Assembly (NCBI GenBank): GCA_051000715.1
Contig: JBPCOB010000229.1
Location: 1-13,315, forward strand
Direction: 5' to 3'
DNA from: JBPCOB01 sp051000715
GTDB lineage: Bacteria; Actinomycetota; Actinomycetes; JALYNC01
DNA length: 13,315 bases
Shown here: positions 1-6,135 of the stretch, piece after piece
How positions within the stretch are numbered: position 1 is the first letter of the stretch
How the letters are laid out: each line of letters begins with the position of its first letter
Notes under the pieces: generated by a model
The model's input: the letters and a program-made list of their open reading frames with translations, nothing else
What the model was told of the DNA's origin: nothing
Database searches by the model: none
Translations under genes and position numbers: made by a program

Positions 1-371
1 CCGACCCCGCGGTAGACCAGCGGCAACGCGACGTTGTCGACGGCCGTCGTACGGGCCAGCAGCTGGAAGGACTGGAAGACGAAGCCGATGGTGGCGTTGC
101 GCAGCCCGGCCAGCGCCTCGTCGGTCAGCGCCGAGACGTCGCGGCCGTCCACCCGCAGGACGCCACTGGTCGGGCGGTCCAACCCGCCCAGCAGGTGCAT
201 CAGCGTTGACTTTCCCGACCCGGAGGGACCCACCACCGCGACGTAGTCACCTGGGTCGATCCGCATCGAGACCCCGCGCAGCGCCTCGACCGACACGCCG
301 TCGAGCCGGTAGCTGCGGTGGACGTCGACCGCCTCCAGCGCTGCGGTGACCACTGCTGCGGTGGCAGTCAC
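1..371 (-). CDS. ABC transporter ATP-binding protein, MacB/LolD type (partial, C-terminus off the window)
   Basis: This is the ATPase subunit of an ABC exporter, expected to sit on the cytoplasmic face and drive a MacB/FtsX-like permease. I read it from a GTG at 369-371, which overlaps the TGA of the adaptor gene as GTGA; the reading stays open to the window edge, giving 123 residues. Residues 49-57 carry the Walker A loop GPSGSGKST. The family Q-loop follows in IGFVFQSFQLL at about residues 96-106, and the segment LLGGLDRPTSG is typical of the MacB/LolD/FtsE branch. The signature motif, Walker B and H-loop lie outside the window. The 4-bp overlap with the lipoprotein adaptor implies translational coupling and one transport complex. 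The family is certain; the substrate (drug, lipoprotein or peptide) cannot be inferred here. Confidence 0.93.
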   Translation of the reverse strand, partial: MTATAAVVTAALEAVDVHRSYRLDGVSVEALRGVSMRIDPGDYVAVVGPSGSGKSTLMHLLGGLDRPTSGVLRVDGRDVSALTDEALAGLRNATIGFVFQSFQLLARTTAVDNVALPLVYRGV

Positions 372-1732
372 TTCGCCGGCAGCTTCTGCCCGTCGCGCAC
401 CGAGTCGGCGCCACGGACGACCACCCGGTCACCGACCCGGACGCCCTCGACCACCTGGACCTGCTCGTCCCCCTGCGCGCCCAGGGTCACGATCCGATGC
501 CGGGCGCGACCGTCGACTACGACGAAGATCGCGTCGCGGGTCCCCTCACGCACCACGGCTGAGGCCGGCACGGCGACCGCCCCCAGCGCCCGGCGTACCT
601 GGAGCTCGGCGACCGCACTCATGCCCGGTCGTGGCCGCGGTGCCGGCCCACCGTCGGCCAATCGACCGGGGCCGAGGCGCAGCCGGACGCGATAAGTCAC
701 ACCGCCGCCGGCCGTGGTGACCGGAGCCAGGCCGAGCCCCTCGACCGTCGCGGAGTAGGTGGCGTCCGGCACCGCGTCGAAGTTCACCGAGGCGAGGACG
801 CCAGGCTTCACCAGCAGCACGTCGGTCTCGTCTACGTCGGCCACCACGGACAGCGAAGAGATGTCGGTGACCGTGGCGAGCGCCGTACCGCTGCTCACCG
901 GAACGCCGAGGGCGATCGTCGCGGCGGTGGTGGCCGACCCGCCGCCCGCGCCACCGCCCAGCGCCTGGGCGGCCTGGCCCTGAACCGACGACGGCAACGA
1001 GCCGATCAGCCCGCTGACGTCGGAGCTTCCCGTCCCAGCGGTGCCGGCACCCAGTGAGACGACGCCGGTTATCGGGGCACGCACGACGAGCGCGGCCACC
1101 GTCTGCCGAGCCAGCCCGACCGCGGCGCGGGTCTGCACCCGGGAAGCCGTGGCCAGGGACGACAGCGCCGAGGACAGGCTACCCAGGCCCGCGTTGAACC
1201 GAGCGGCGGCGGCCGCGGCCGAGGCGCGAGCGGCTCGGTACCGGGCTTCGGCCGCGGCTTCCCGGGCATGTGCGGCGGCCCGCAGCACGGGCGTGGGCAG
1301 CGCGTCGGCGCCAGAGCGCGCGGCGGTGAACGCCGCCTCGGCGGCGGCGTCGGCCTGGGCCTGCAGACCGGACAGGTCCGCGCCGGGAAGCCGCACCCGG
1401 CCGGCTGCGGCCTGCATGTCGGCTTGTTCGGCGTCCCGCAGGCGTTGGCGGGCGCTCGGCGACTCGACCCGCATCAGCACCGTCCCGGCGCGGACGGACT
1501 GGCCGTCCCGCACGCCGAGCTCCGCGATCATGCCGTCGGCCGGAGAGCTCAGCGTGGTCGTGGCCCGGGCGGCGACGGTGGCCGGCGCCTCGACCACCTC
1601 GGTGACCGTCGCCCGGCCGACGGGTGCCACCGAGATCGGGCGCGAACTGGAGCCGGAGCAGCCGGCGACAGCCAGCGCCACCGCGAGGGTGGCAACGGCG
1701 TACGCCGGCCGAGCCGGGCGCGGCTGCTGCAC
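368..1732 (-). CDS. Lipoprotein efflux adaptor (HlyD/MacA-like membrane fusion protein)
   Basis: This 454-residue extracytoplasmic adaptor probably partners the ABC ATPase it overlaps. A hydrophobic signal segment (about residues 10-24) ends in a lipobox AVAG before Cys25, so it should be a lipid-anchored protein. Domain order fits the family: a first lipoyl-like half (about 60-92, with the segment SPADGMIAELGVRDGQSV), a long Ala-rich helical hairpin (about 93-213), the second lipoyl half starting VRAPITGVVSLG (218-229), a beta-barrel, and a membrane-proximal domain ending VRDGQKLPAK. The hairpin is long and carries an Ala/Gly/Ser-rich insertion near 240-270. The start is GTG, since an in-frame stop lies immediately upstream. 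No Shine-Dalgarno is visible, but a TACTGT -10-like box lies 6 bases upstream. MacAB-like systems in single-membrane bacteria have no TolC, so the transport route is unclear. Confidence 0.9.
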   Translation of the reverse strand: MQQPRPARPAYAVATLAVALAVAGCSGSSSRPISVAPVGRATVTEVVEAPATVAARATTTLSSPADGMIAELGVRDGQSVRAGTVLMRVESPSARQRLRDAEQADMQAAAGRVRLPGADLSGLQAQADAAAEAAFTAARSGADALPTPVLRAAAHAREAAAEARYRAARASAAAAAARFNAGLGSLSSALSSLATASRVQTRAAVGLARQTVAALVVRAPITGVVSLGAGTAGTGSSDVSGLIGSLPSSVQGQAAQALGGGAGGGSATTAATIALGVPVSSGTALATVTDISSLSVVADVDETDVLLVKPGVLASVNFDAVPDATYSATVEGLGLAPVTTAGGGVTYRVRLRLGPGRLADGGPAPRPRPGMSAVAELQVRRALGAVAVPASAVVREGTRDAIFVVVDGRARHRIVTLGAQGDEQVQVVEGVRVGDRVVVRGADSVRDGQKLPAK

Positions 1733-1738
1733 ACGTCA

Positions 1739-1744
1739 ACAGTA
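1739..1744 (-). promoter_or_regulatory. Putative -10 box for the adaptor/ABC operon (leaderless)
   Basis: On the minus strand the hexamer TACTGT fits the actinobacterial TANNNT -10 pattern. It is followed by six bases and then the GTG start at 1732, which would place the transcription start at or next to the start codon. No Shine-Dalgarno is present. No convincing -35 is visible. Confidence 0.35.
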
Positions 1745-1771
1745 AGTCGCTCGTTGGCGCGACCTGCGCGG

Positions 1772-1798
1772 CCATGTGGGCCGGCGGGCCGGCGATGG
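1772..1798. terminator. Possible hairpin downstream of proline dehydrogenase
   Basis: CCAT at 1772-1775 pairs with ATGG at 1795-1798, around two copies of the self-complementary GCCGGC (1780-1785 and 1788-1793). The stem would be interrupted and no T-run follows. It lies in the 102-bp gap between the proline dehydrogenase stop and the adaptor start, a sensible place for termination, but short GC palindromes are common in such DNA. Confidence 0.25.
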
Positions 1799-1834
1799 AC
1801 CGCGAAGGCGGCGAGGCGCGTACGGGGTTCGGTC

Positions 1835-2755
1835 TCAGGACTTGGTGGCGAGTGCGCGCAGGAAGAACGTCACGTTGGCCGGCCGCTCGGCGAGCCGGCG
1901 CATCAGGTAGCCGTACCACTCATCGCCGTAGGGGAGGTAGACCCGGACCGTCTCGCCGGCTCCCACCAGCCGGCGCTGTTCGTCCGGGCGTACGCCGTAG
2001 AGCATCTGGTACTCGTAGCTGCCCGGCTCGCGACCGAGCCGCCGGACCAGGGCGCCGGCAATCGAGACCAGCCGCGGGTCGTGGGTCGCGACCATCGGAT
2101 AGCCCGAGCCGTGCATGAGCACCTTGAGACAGCGGACATAGGACCGGTCCACCTCGCCACGGGAGCCGAACGCGACCGACTCGGGCTCCTTGTAGGCACC
2201 CTTGCACAGCCGTACCCGGGAGCCGCTGGCCGCGAGGTCGCGGCAGTCCGCCTCGGAGCGGCGGAGGTAGGACTGGATGACCGCAGCGGTGGACGGAAAG
2301 TCGGCGCGCAACTCGCGGTGGATGCGCAGCGTCGAGTCGGTCGTGGTGTGGTCTTCCATGTCCAGCGTCACCGTCGTGCCGGCGCCTGCGGCGGCCTCGC
2401 AGATCGAGCGGGCGTTGTCGGTGGCCAGCGACTCGTCCAGCGCCTGGCCGACCGCGGACAGCTTGACCGAGACCTCGGCGCCCGGGGTCAGGCCCTCGTC
2501 GGCCAGTCGGCCGAGCAGCGAGAGGTAGGCCTTGGTGGTCGCCTCCGCCTGGCCGGGGTTGGTGGTGTCCTCCCCAAGGTGGTCGAGGCTGACCCGCAGC
2601 CCGTCCTGGACCAGACCCCGGGTCGCCCGTACGGCGTCGTCGACAGACTCGCCGGCCACGAACCGGGCCACGACGTTGCGCGACACCGGAGCGGTCGCGA
2701 CCAGCGACTTGACCCGCGCGTCGCCGGACGCGCGCAGGATGACCGAGCGCAGCAT
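1835..2755 (-). CDS. Proline dehydrogenase (monofunctional PRODH)
   Basis: FAD enzyme oxidising L-proline to delta-1-pyrroline-5-carboxylate, the first step of proline catabolism, usually at the inner face of the membrane. The 306-residue length matches monofunctional PRODH rather than bifunctional PutA. Family landmarks are VSVKLS (96-100, Lys98), TLDMED (130-135), the FAD-pocket segment RLCKGAYKEP (182-191), THDPR (224-228) and the C-terminal substrate-binding signature YGDEWYGYLMRRLAERPAN (276-294) with its paired arginines. The protein looks complete at both ends. The start is ATG with no Shine-Dalgarno; a TAGCCT box lies seven bases upstream. The normal partner, P5C dehydrogenase, is not adjacent on either side. 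Instead a decayed phosphatase gene begins 21 bp upstream in the opposite direction, suggesting local rearrangement. Confidence 0.96.
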   Translation of the reverse strand: MLRSVILRASGDARVKSLVATAPVSRNVVARFVAGESVDDAVRATRGLVQDGLRVSLDHLGEDTTNPGQAEATTKAYLSLLGRLADEGLTPGAEVSVKLSAVGQALDESLATDNARSICEAAAGAGTTVTLDMEDHTTTDSTLRIHRELRADFPSTAAVIQSYLRRSEADCRDLAASGSRVRLCKGAYKEPESVAFGSRGEVDRSYVRCLKVLMHGSGYPMVATHDPRLVSIAGALVRRLGREPGSYEYQMLYGVRPDEQRRLVGAGETVRVYLPYGDEWYGYLMRRLAERPANVTFFLRALATKS

Positions 2756-2762
2756 GAGCTGC

Positions 2763-2768
2763 AGGCTA
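2763..2768 (-). promoter_or_regulatory. Putative -10 box for proline dehydrogenase (leaderless)
   Basis: TAGCCT on the minus strand fits TANNNT and is followed by seven bases and the ATG start, so transcription would begin at or beside the start codon. Just upstream are a perfect 10-bp palindrome GCCAGCTGGC (2778-2787) and a direct repeat GGCCATGC (2772-2779 and 2785-2792). No clear -35 is seen. Confidence 0.35.
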
Positions 2769-2775
2769 TCCGGCC

Positions 2776-3311
2776 ATGCCAGCTGGCCATGCTGGCGCCG
2801 AAGATCGTCGCGCCTGGACCGGGTTGCCCGGGCGGCTCTCGGAACGCGGGCGCAGGCTCGCCGCGGAGCTCGGCGAGCGTCGTCGCCAGGACAACATCAC
2901 GGCCGTGTTTGTCTCTGACCTCCGCAGGGCGGTCGAGACGGCCGAGATCGCGTTCGGCCGGAGCGGGATCCCGATCCATCGGGATGTACGGCTGCGGGAG
3001 TGCAACTACGGGGAGCTCAACGGCGCCTCTGTCACGCGGCTGGCTCCCGAGCGCGCCCGGCGCATCGATGTGCCCTATCCGGGTGCCAGAGCTACCTCGA
3101 CGTCGTAGCCCAGACCAGGGAGTTCCTCCGTGCGCTGGTGGCCGACTGGGACGGCAGTCGGGTCGTAGTCGTTGCGCATTCGGCGAACCGGTGGGCTCTC
3201 GACCACCTGCTGAAGGGCTGGCCGCTGGAACACCTGGTAGACGCGCCGTTCGAGTGGCAGCCCGGCTGGCTCTACCGGCTACCGACCGGCTGGACCGGCC
3301 AGCAGCTGTGA
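2776..3311 (+). pseudogene. Histidine phosphatase family protein, N-terminally truncated and frameshifted
   Basis: Two frames together encode most of a phosphoglycerate-mutase-like histidine phosphatase. The first frame gives PGRLSERGRRLAAELGERRR, then FVSDLRRAVETAEIAF and RLRECNYGELNG, but runs into a TAG at 3106-3108. The second gives QSYLDVVAQTREFLRAL, the second-histidine region VVVVAHSANRWALDHLL, and the natural C-terminus ending at the TGA at 3309-3311. Restoring one base near 3082-3085 would join them as PYPGGQSY, a normal family sequence. The N-terminal RHG-type motif, which supplies the phosphorylated histidine, is absent, because the gene abuts the start of proline dehydrogenase. 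Hence I call it a broken gene. The frameshift alone could be a sequencing error; the missing N-terminus is harder to explain that way. Confidence 0.8.
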
Positions 3312-3351
3312 TGAGTGTAGGTGCCGCGCCCGTCACCGGCTCTCGCTTGGT

Positions 3352-3365
3352 GCGCCGCCAGGCGC
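3352..3365. terminator. Possible bidirectional terminator hairpin
   Basis: GCGCC (3352-3356), loop GCCA, GGCGC (3361-3365) form a compact 5-bp GC stem. It lies in the 88-bp gap between two convergent stop codons: the phosphatase remnant on the plus strand and the small barrel protein on the minus strand. No T-tract follows. Confidence 0.3.
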
Positions 3366-3399
3366 CAGCCTCGTCCCCAACCTGTCCGGGAGGACACAG

Positions 3400-3714
3400 C
3401 TAGTTGCGCAACGACGGGGGTCCGGTAGCGACGAGCTCCCCGGCGGCGTGTATGACGTCCAGACGCTGGACCACCGGCTCACCCGGCGGTCGCTGGCCAC
3501 CGAAGGCGACGTCGACTGCTGGGTGGATGCGCTCATCGAAGGCCCGTTCACAAGCGGCTTCGGACTCCCAGACATCGATGTAGCGCAGGCCGCCCTCAGG
3601 CCGGCGTACGCACAGATGCAGGAGCGATCCTTCGAGCGGCTCGGGACCGAGCTCGTCGAGGATGCGCTGATAGGTCCCGAGGTCGATCGGTACGTCTTGA
3701 ATGTAGGCGTACAC
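3400..3714 (-). CDS. Small dimeric alpha/beta-barrel (ABM-like) protein of unknown function
   Basis: A 104-residue cytoplasmic protein resembling antibiotic-biosynthesis-monooxygenase-like ferredoxin-fold proteins. An N-terminal strand (about 1-7) is followed by a helix (12-22), LLHLCVRRPEGG, the strand RYIDVWESEAACERAFDERIHPAV (44-67, a pattern common in this group) and a final strand VVQRLDVIHA (81-90). The start is GTG, preceded by a good Shine-Dalgarno (GGGAGG on the minus strand, 3723-3728) eight bases away. It is divergent from a TetR regulator around a palindrome, so it is probably the regulator's target. Proteins of this fold include monooxygenases, heme-degrading enzymes and proteins without known activity; no catalytic residue is recognisable here. 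The family call is moderately sure and the function is unknown. Confidence 0.75.
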   Translation of the reverse strand: MYAYIQDVPIDLGTYQRILDELGPEPLEGSLLHLCVRRPEGGLRYIDVWESEAACERAFDERIHPAVDVAFGGQRPPGEPVVQRLDVIHAAGELVATGPPSLRN

Positions 3715-3734
3715 GGCGGCTGCCTCCCGTCCAT

Positions 3735-3763
3735 TATTGACCCGAACGTGCTTCGGGCGAATA
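3735..3763. promoter_or_regulatory. Palindromic operator between TetR and the ABM-like gene
   Basis: The inner arms are CCCGAA (3741-3746) and TTCGGG (3752-3757), separated by CGTGC. The outer arms are TATT (3735-3738) and AATA (3760-3763), with two mismatched bases between inner and outer arms. The symmetry spans 29 bp centred at 3749, within the usual TetR operator range. It lies between the two divergent starts, overlaps an AATAAT-like -10 for the minus-strand gene, and lies just upstream of the TetR -10, so one bound dimer could repress both directions. Confidence 0.6.
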
Positions 3764-3767
3764 TGGA

Positions 3768-3773
3768 TAAGCT
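3768..3773 (+). promoter_or_regulatory. Putative -10 box of the TetR gene (leaderless)
   Basis: TAAGCT matches TANNNT and is followed by seven bases and the GTG at 3781. This supports GTG 3781 as a leaderless start over the in-frame ATG at 3763, which would fall upstream of the predicted transcript. The G-run before the GTG is too close to act as a Shine-Dalgarno. TTGACC at 3737-3742 is too far upstream to be its -35. Confidence 0.35.
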
Positions 3774-3780
3774 AGGGGCC

Positions 3781-4446
3781 GTGCCGAACGGTGTCAAGAG
3801 GCAGCCCAAGGCCGCGCGTCGTTACGACGCCCCCCGCCGGGCCGAACAGGCGGCAGCGACCCGACGGGCGGTACTCGCGGCGGCGCGGGAGCTGTTCGTC
3901 AGCCGGGGCTACCGCCCAACTACGGTGGCGGACATCGCCGCCCGCGCCGGCGTCGCCGTGGACACCGTCTACGCAGCCGTCGGCCGCAAGCCGGTGCTGC
4001 TGCGCGAACTCGTGGAGACGGCGCTGTCCGGGGCCGACCACGCCGTCCCGGCGGTCCAGCGCGACTACGTGACCCGGATCCGGGCCGCACCCGACGCCCG
4101 GGAGAAACTGCACATCTACGCGGACGCCGTCGCGCTGATCCAGCAGCGGCTCGCGCCGGTATTCCTGGCGCTCCGTGACGGCGCCGCCACCGACCCCGAC
4201 TGCGCCGCGCTGTGGACAGAGATCTCCGAGCGTCGAGCCCGCAACATGCGCGACCTCGCGGCTGACCTGCGTTCGACCGGTCAGCTCCGAGCCGATCTTT
4301 CCGACGTCGAGGTCGCCGACATCATCTGGAGCCTCAACGCCGTCGAGCACTACGTCCTGCTCGTGCATCAACGCGGCTGGCAGCCCGCCCGGTTCGGCAC
4401 CTGGCTCGCCGACGCCTGGACCAGGCTCCTGCTCGCAGAGCCTTGA
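3781..4446 (+). CDS. TetR family transcriptional regulator
   Basis: A 221-residue DNA-binding repressor. After a basic tail (residues 1-20), the helix-turn-helix domain covers about 24-70: TRRAVLAAARELFVSRGYRPTTVADIAARAGVAVDTVYAAVGRKPVLLREL is a canonical TetR sequence, with the recognition helix around VAVDTVYAAVG. The C-terminal ligand domain (about 100-220) includes LSDVEVADIIWSLNAVEHYVLLVHQRGW, as in regulators of small-molecule response genes. The start is GTG; ATG 3763 in the same frame is an alternative, while the longer reading frame upstream runs through the operator and the opposite gene and is not credible. It probably represses itself and the divergent ABM-like gene through the palindrome at 3735-3763. 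The ligand is unknown. Confidence 0.93.
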   Translation: MPNGVKRQPKAARRYDAPRRAEQAAATRRAVLAAARELFVSRGYRPTTVADIAARAGVAVDTVYAAVGRKPVLLRELVETALSGADHAVPAVQRDYVTRIRAAPDAREKLHIYADAVALIQQRLAPVFLALRDGAATDPDCAALWTEISERRARNMRDLAADLRSTGQLRADLSDVEVADIIWSLNAVEHYVLLVHQRGWQPARFGTWLADAWTRLLLAEP

Positions 4447-4478
4447 CGGCCGGCCAGTCGGTAAACCGGGCGCCGTCA
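4444..4478. terminator. Bidirectional terminator hairpin containing both stop codons
   Basis: TGACGGC (4444-4450) is perfectly complementary to GCCGTCA (4472-4478). An inner small hairpin CGGTAAACCG (4459-4468) lies between. The outer arms contain the TGA of the TetR gene and the TGA of the methyltransferase gene on the opposite strand. No strong T-run is present, as is common for actinobacterial terminators. Confidence 0.5.
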
Positions 4479-5219
4479 GGCCATCCGCGCCACGACGAGC
4501 ACCGTCTTGAAGGGCTCGGGTACGACGCCCCCCGGGAAGGCTGCGCACAGGGACGCACGCTCGGCGGCCAGGAAGTCCTCGAGCCGATCGCCGAGCGCCG
4601 CGACGTAGGACTTGGAGCGCAGCCAGGTCTCGTACTGCTCCATCGACAGTGGCCGCACCCAGTCGCAGCTGGCAACCGCGACGGACTCGATGCCTGGTAC
4701 GCCGGCCAGCTCGGCCGACCAGTCCCGGCGCCGGTAGTCGCGGGAGTAGCCCGGGCTCCACGCCTCCAGCCGGTCCTGCTGCGCCTGCCACCACGGCGCG
4801 TCGGCAGCGGACACGTCGTTCCACCAGGCGGTCAGCGTGCCGGCCGGCCGCAGCACACGGCGTACCTCGGCCACCGCCTCGGGCACCCGCACCCAGTGCC
4901 AGGCCTGGGCGTAGCAGACGAGGTCGGCGACCCCGTCACCCAGCGGCAACGCGTGCGCATCGGCGACCACGACCGGCGTACGCCCGCTGCGCTCGCGCAA
5001 CCGGCGCAGCATCGCCGCGCCCAGGTCGAGCGCGACGACCCGGGCGCCACGGGCCTCGAGCGCCCGGGTGGCGATGCCTGTGCCGGCGCCCACCTCCACC
5101 ACGCCCGTACCGGCGAGTGGACGGGTGAGGCGCTCGAGGTCGTCGTAGAGCTGGTCCGGGTACGACGGGCGCCCCGCGTCGTAGGCGTCGACCAGCGGGT
5201 CGAAGACCGACCGGCTCAC
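4476..5219 (-). CDS. Class I SAM-dependent methyltransferase
   Basis: A 247-residue cytoplasmic methyltransferase with a Rossmann-like fold. The N-terminal FDPLVDAYDAGRPSYP (6-21) is typical of small-molecule methyltransferases of the UbiE/trans-aconitate type. Motif I is VVEVGAGTG (40-48), with VVALDLGAAML as the acidic strand (61-71), the post-I segment VVADAHALPLGDGVADLVCYAQAWHW (84-109), and EVRRVLRPAGTLTAWW (118-133) as motif III. The GTG start overlaps the stop of the isomerase gene as GTGA, so it is the third gene of the ppx operon and probably translationally coupled. The substrate cannot be deduced. The very long reading frame extending upstream of this start runs through the isomerase gene in another frame and is not real. 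Confidence 0.92.
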   Translation of the reverse strand: MSRSVFDPLVDAYDAGRPSYPDQLYDDLERLTRPLAGTGVVEVGAGTGIATRALEARGARVVALDLGAAMLRRLRERSGRTPVVVADAHALPLGDGVADLVCYAQAWHWVRVPEAVAEVRRVLRPAGTLTAWWNDVSAADAPWWQAQQDRLEAWSPGYSRDYRRRDWSAELAGVPGIESVAVASCDWVRPLSMEQYETWLRSKSYVAALGDRLEDFLAAERASLCAAFPGGVVPEPFKTVLVVARMA

Positions 5220-6115
5220 GCGCTGAGATCCCCCGCCGACCTGCGCCAGCTCGAGGCGGCGACATCCGGACCCAGGGAGAGGTGAAACCGGGCAAATGCC
5301 AGCGCTTCGGCTAGGTCCGCCTCCCGCTCGGCCCTGTCCTGCGCCCGCCTGGTGCTGACCTCCACCACGACGACGCCGGCGAAGCCTCGCACCGACAGGC
5401 CGCCGAGCAGCTCGGCGCACGGTTCGCCACCCCGGCCCGGAACCAGGTGCTCGTCGCGCGAGCTGCCCAGCCCGTCCGCGATGTGCACGTGTGCCAGCCG
5501 GTCTCCCAGGGCGTCCGCCATGGCAAGGGCGTCGGTCTGCGCAGTGGCAGTGTGTGAGAGGTCGAGGGTCACGTGCCGATAGTCCTCGTCGACCGGCGAC
5601 CAGTCCGGCGCGTAGGGCACCACCTCGCGCCCACCGGCACGCAGCGGGAACATGTTCTCCACCGCAAAACGCACCTCGGTCTCGCCGGCCATCCGCTCGA
5701 TCCCGGTGACGAAGTCCTTCGCATAGTCGCGCTGCCACCGAAACGGCGGATGCACCACGACGGTGCTCGCCCCCAGTGCCTCCGCGGTCTCCTTCGCCCG
5801 CACCAGCTTCGCCCACGGATCGCTGCCCCAGACCCGCTGGGTGATCAGCAGGCACGGGGCGTGTACGGCGAGCACCGGGAGGCCGTGATAGTCCGACAGC
5901 CGGCGCACCGCCTCGAGGTCCTGGCTGACCGGGTCGGTCCATACCATGAGCTCGACACCGTCGTAACCGAGCCGGGCTGCGATCTCGAAGGCGACCGCCG
6001 TGGTCTCCGGGTACGTCGACGCGGTCGACAACGCCACCGGCGGGCATCCCACCGCACTGACCTCGGTCGGGCTGGCAATGAAGCGAGCCGTGCGCGCGGT
6101 GCCGCCCGACTCCAC
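5216..6115 (-). CDS. Sugar phosphate isomerase/epimerase family protein (AP-endonuclease-2-like TIM barrel)
   Basis: A 299-residue TIM-barrel protein of the xylose-isomerase-like/AP endonuclease family 2 superfamily, which binds divalent metals. The likely ligands are present: Glu55 in GVELMVW, His85 in VHAP, His122 in VVHPPFRW, Glu153 in AVENMFP, Asp185/His188 in TLDLSHT, His211 in AHVHIADG, His223 and Glu252 in VVVEVS. M. tuberculosis Rv0498, near ppx1, is a comparable protein. GTG 6115 follows ppx by 20 bp, with AGG-type purines upstream. The family core begins at about residue 27 (VALSTASTYPE), so GTG at 6052 is a credible shorter start. Substrate unknown; an isomerase activity is only implied by the fold. 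Confidence 0.88.
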   Translation of the reverse strand: MESGGTARTARFIASPTEVSAVGCPPVALSTASTYPETTAVAFEIAARLGYDGVELMVWTDPVSQDLEAVRRLSDYHGLPVLAVHAPCLLITQRVWGSDPWAKLVRAKETAEALGASTVVVHPPFRWQRDYAKDFVTGIERMAGETEVRFAVENMFPLRAGGREVVPYAPDWSPVDEDYRHVTLDLSHTATAQTDALAMADALGDRLAHVHIADGLGSSRDEHLVPGRGGEPCAELLGGLSVRGFAGVVVVEVSTRRAQDRAEREADLAEALAFARFHLSLGPDVAASSWRRSAGDLSA

Positions 6116-6135
6116 CCTTTCAGCCTAACGACCGG

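Noticed and set aside
1268..3403. Very long plus-strand open frame (711 codons) across the adaptor and proline dehydrogenase genes
   Set aside because: It is antisense to two well-recognised genes, has low-complexity Arg/Gly/Ala-rich composition and no family similarity; such frames are expected in high-GC DNA.
3448..3780. N-terminal extension of the TetR frame to ATG 3448
   Set aside because: It would read through the opposite gene and the operator; TetR proteins start just before the helix-turn-helix.
5220..6047. N-terminal extension of the methyltransferase frame through the isomerase gene
   Set aside because: The methyltransferase fold begins at GTG 5219 (SRSVFDPLVDAYDAG); upstream residues are an out-of-frame reading of the isomerase.
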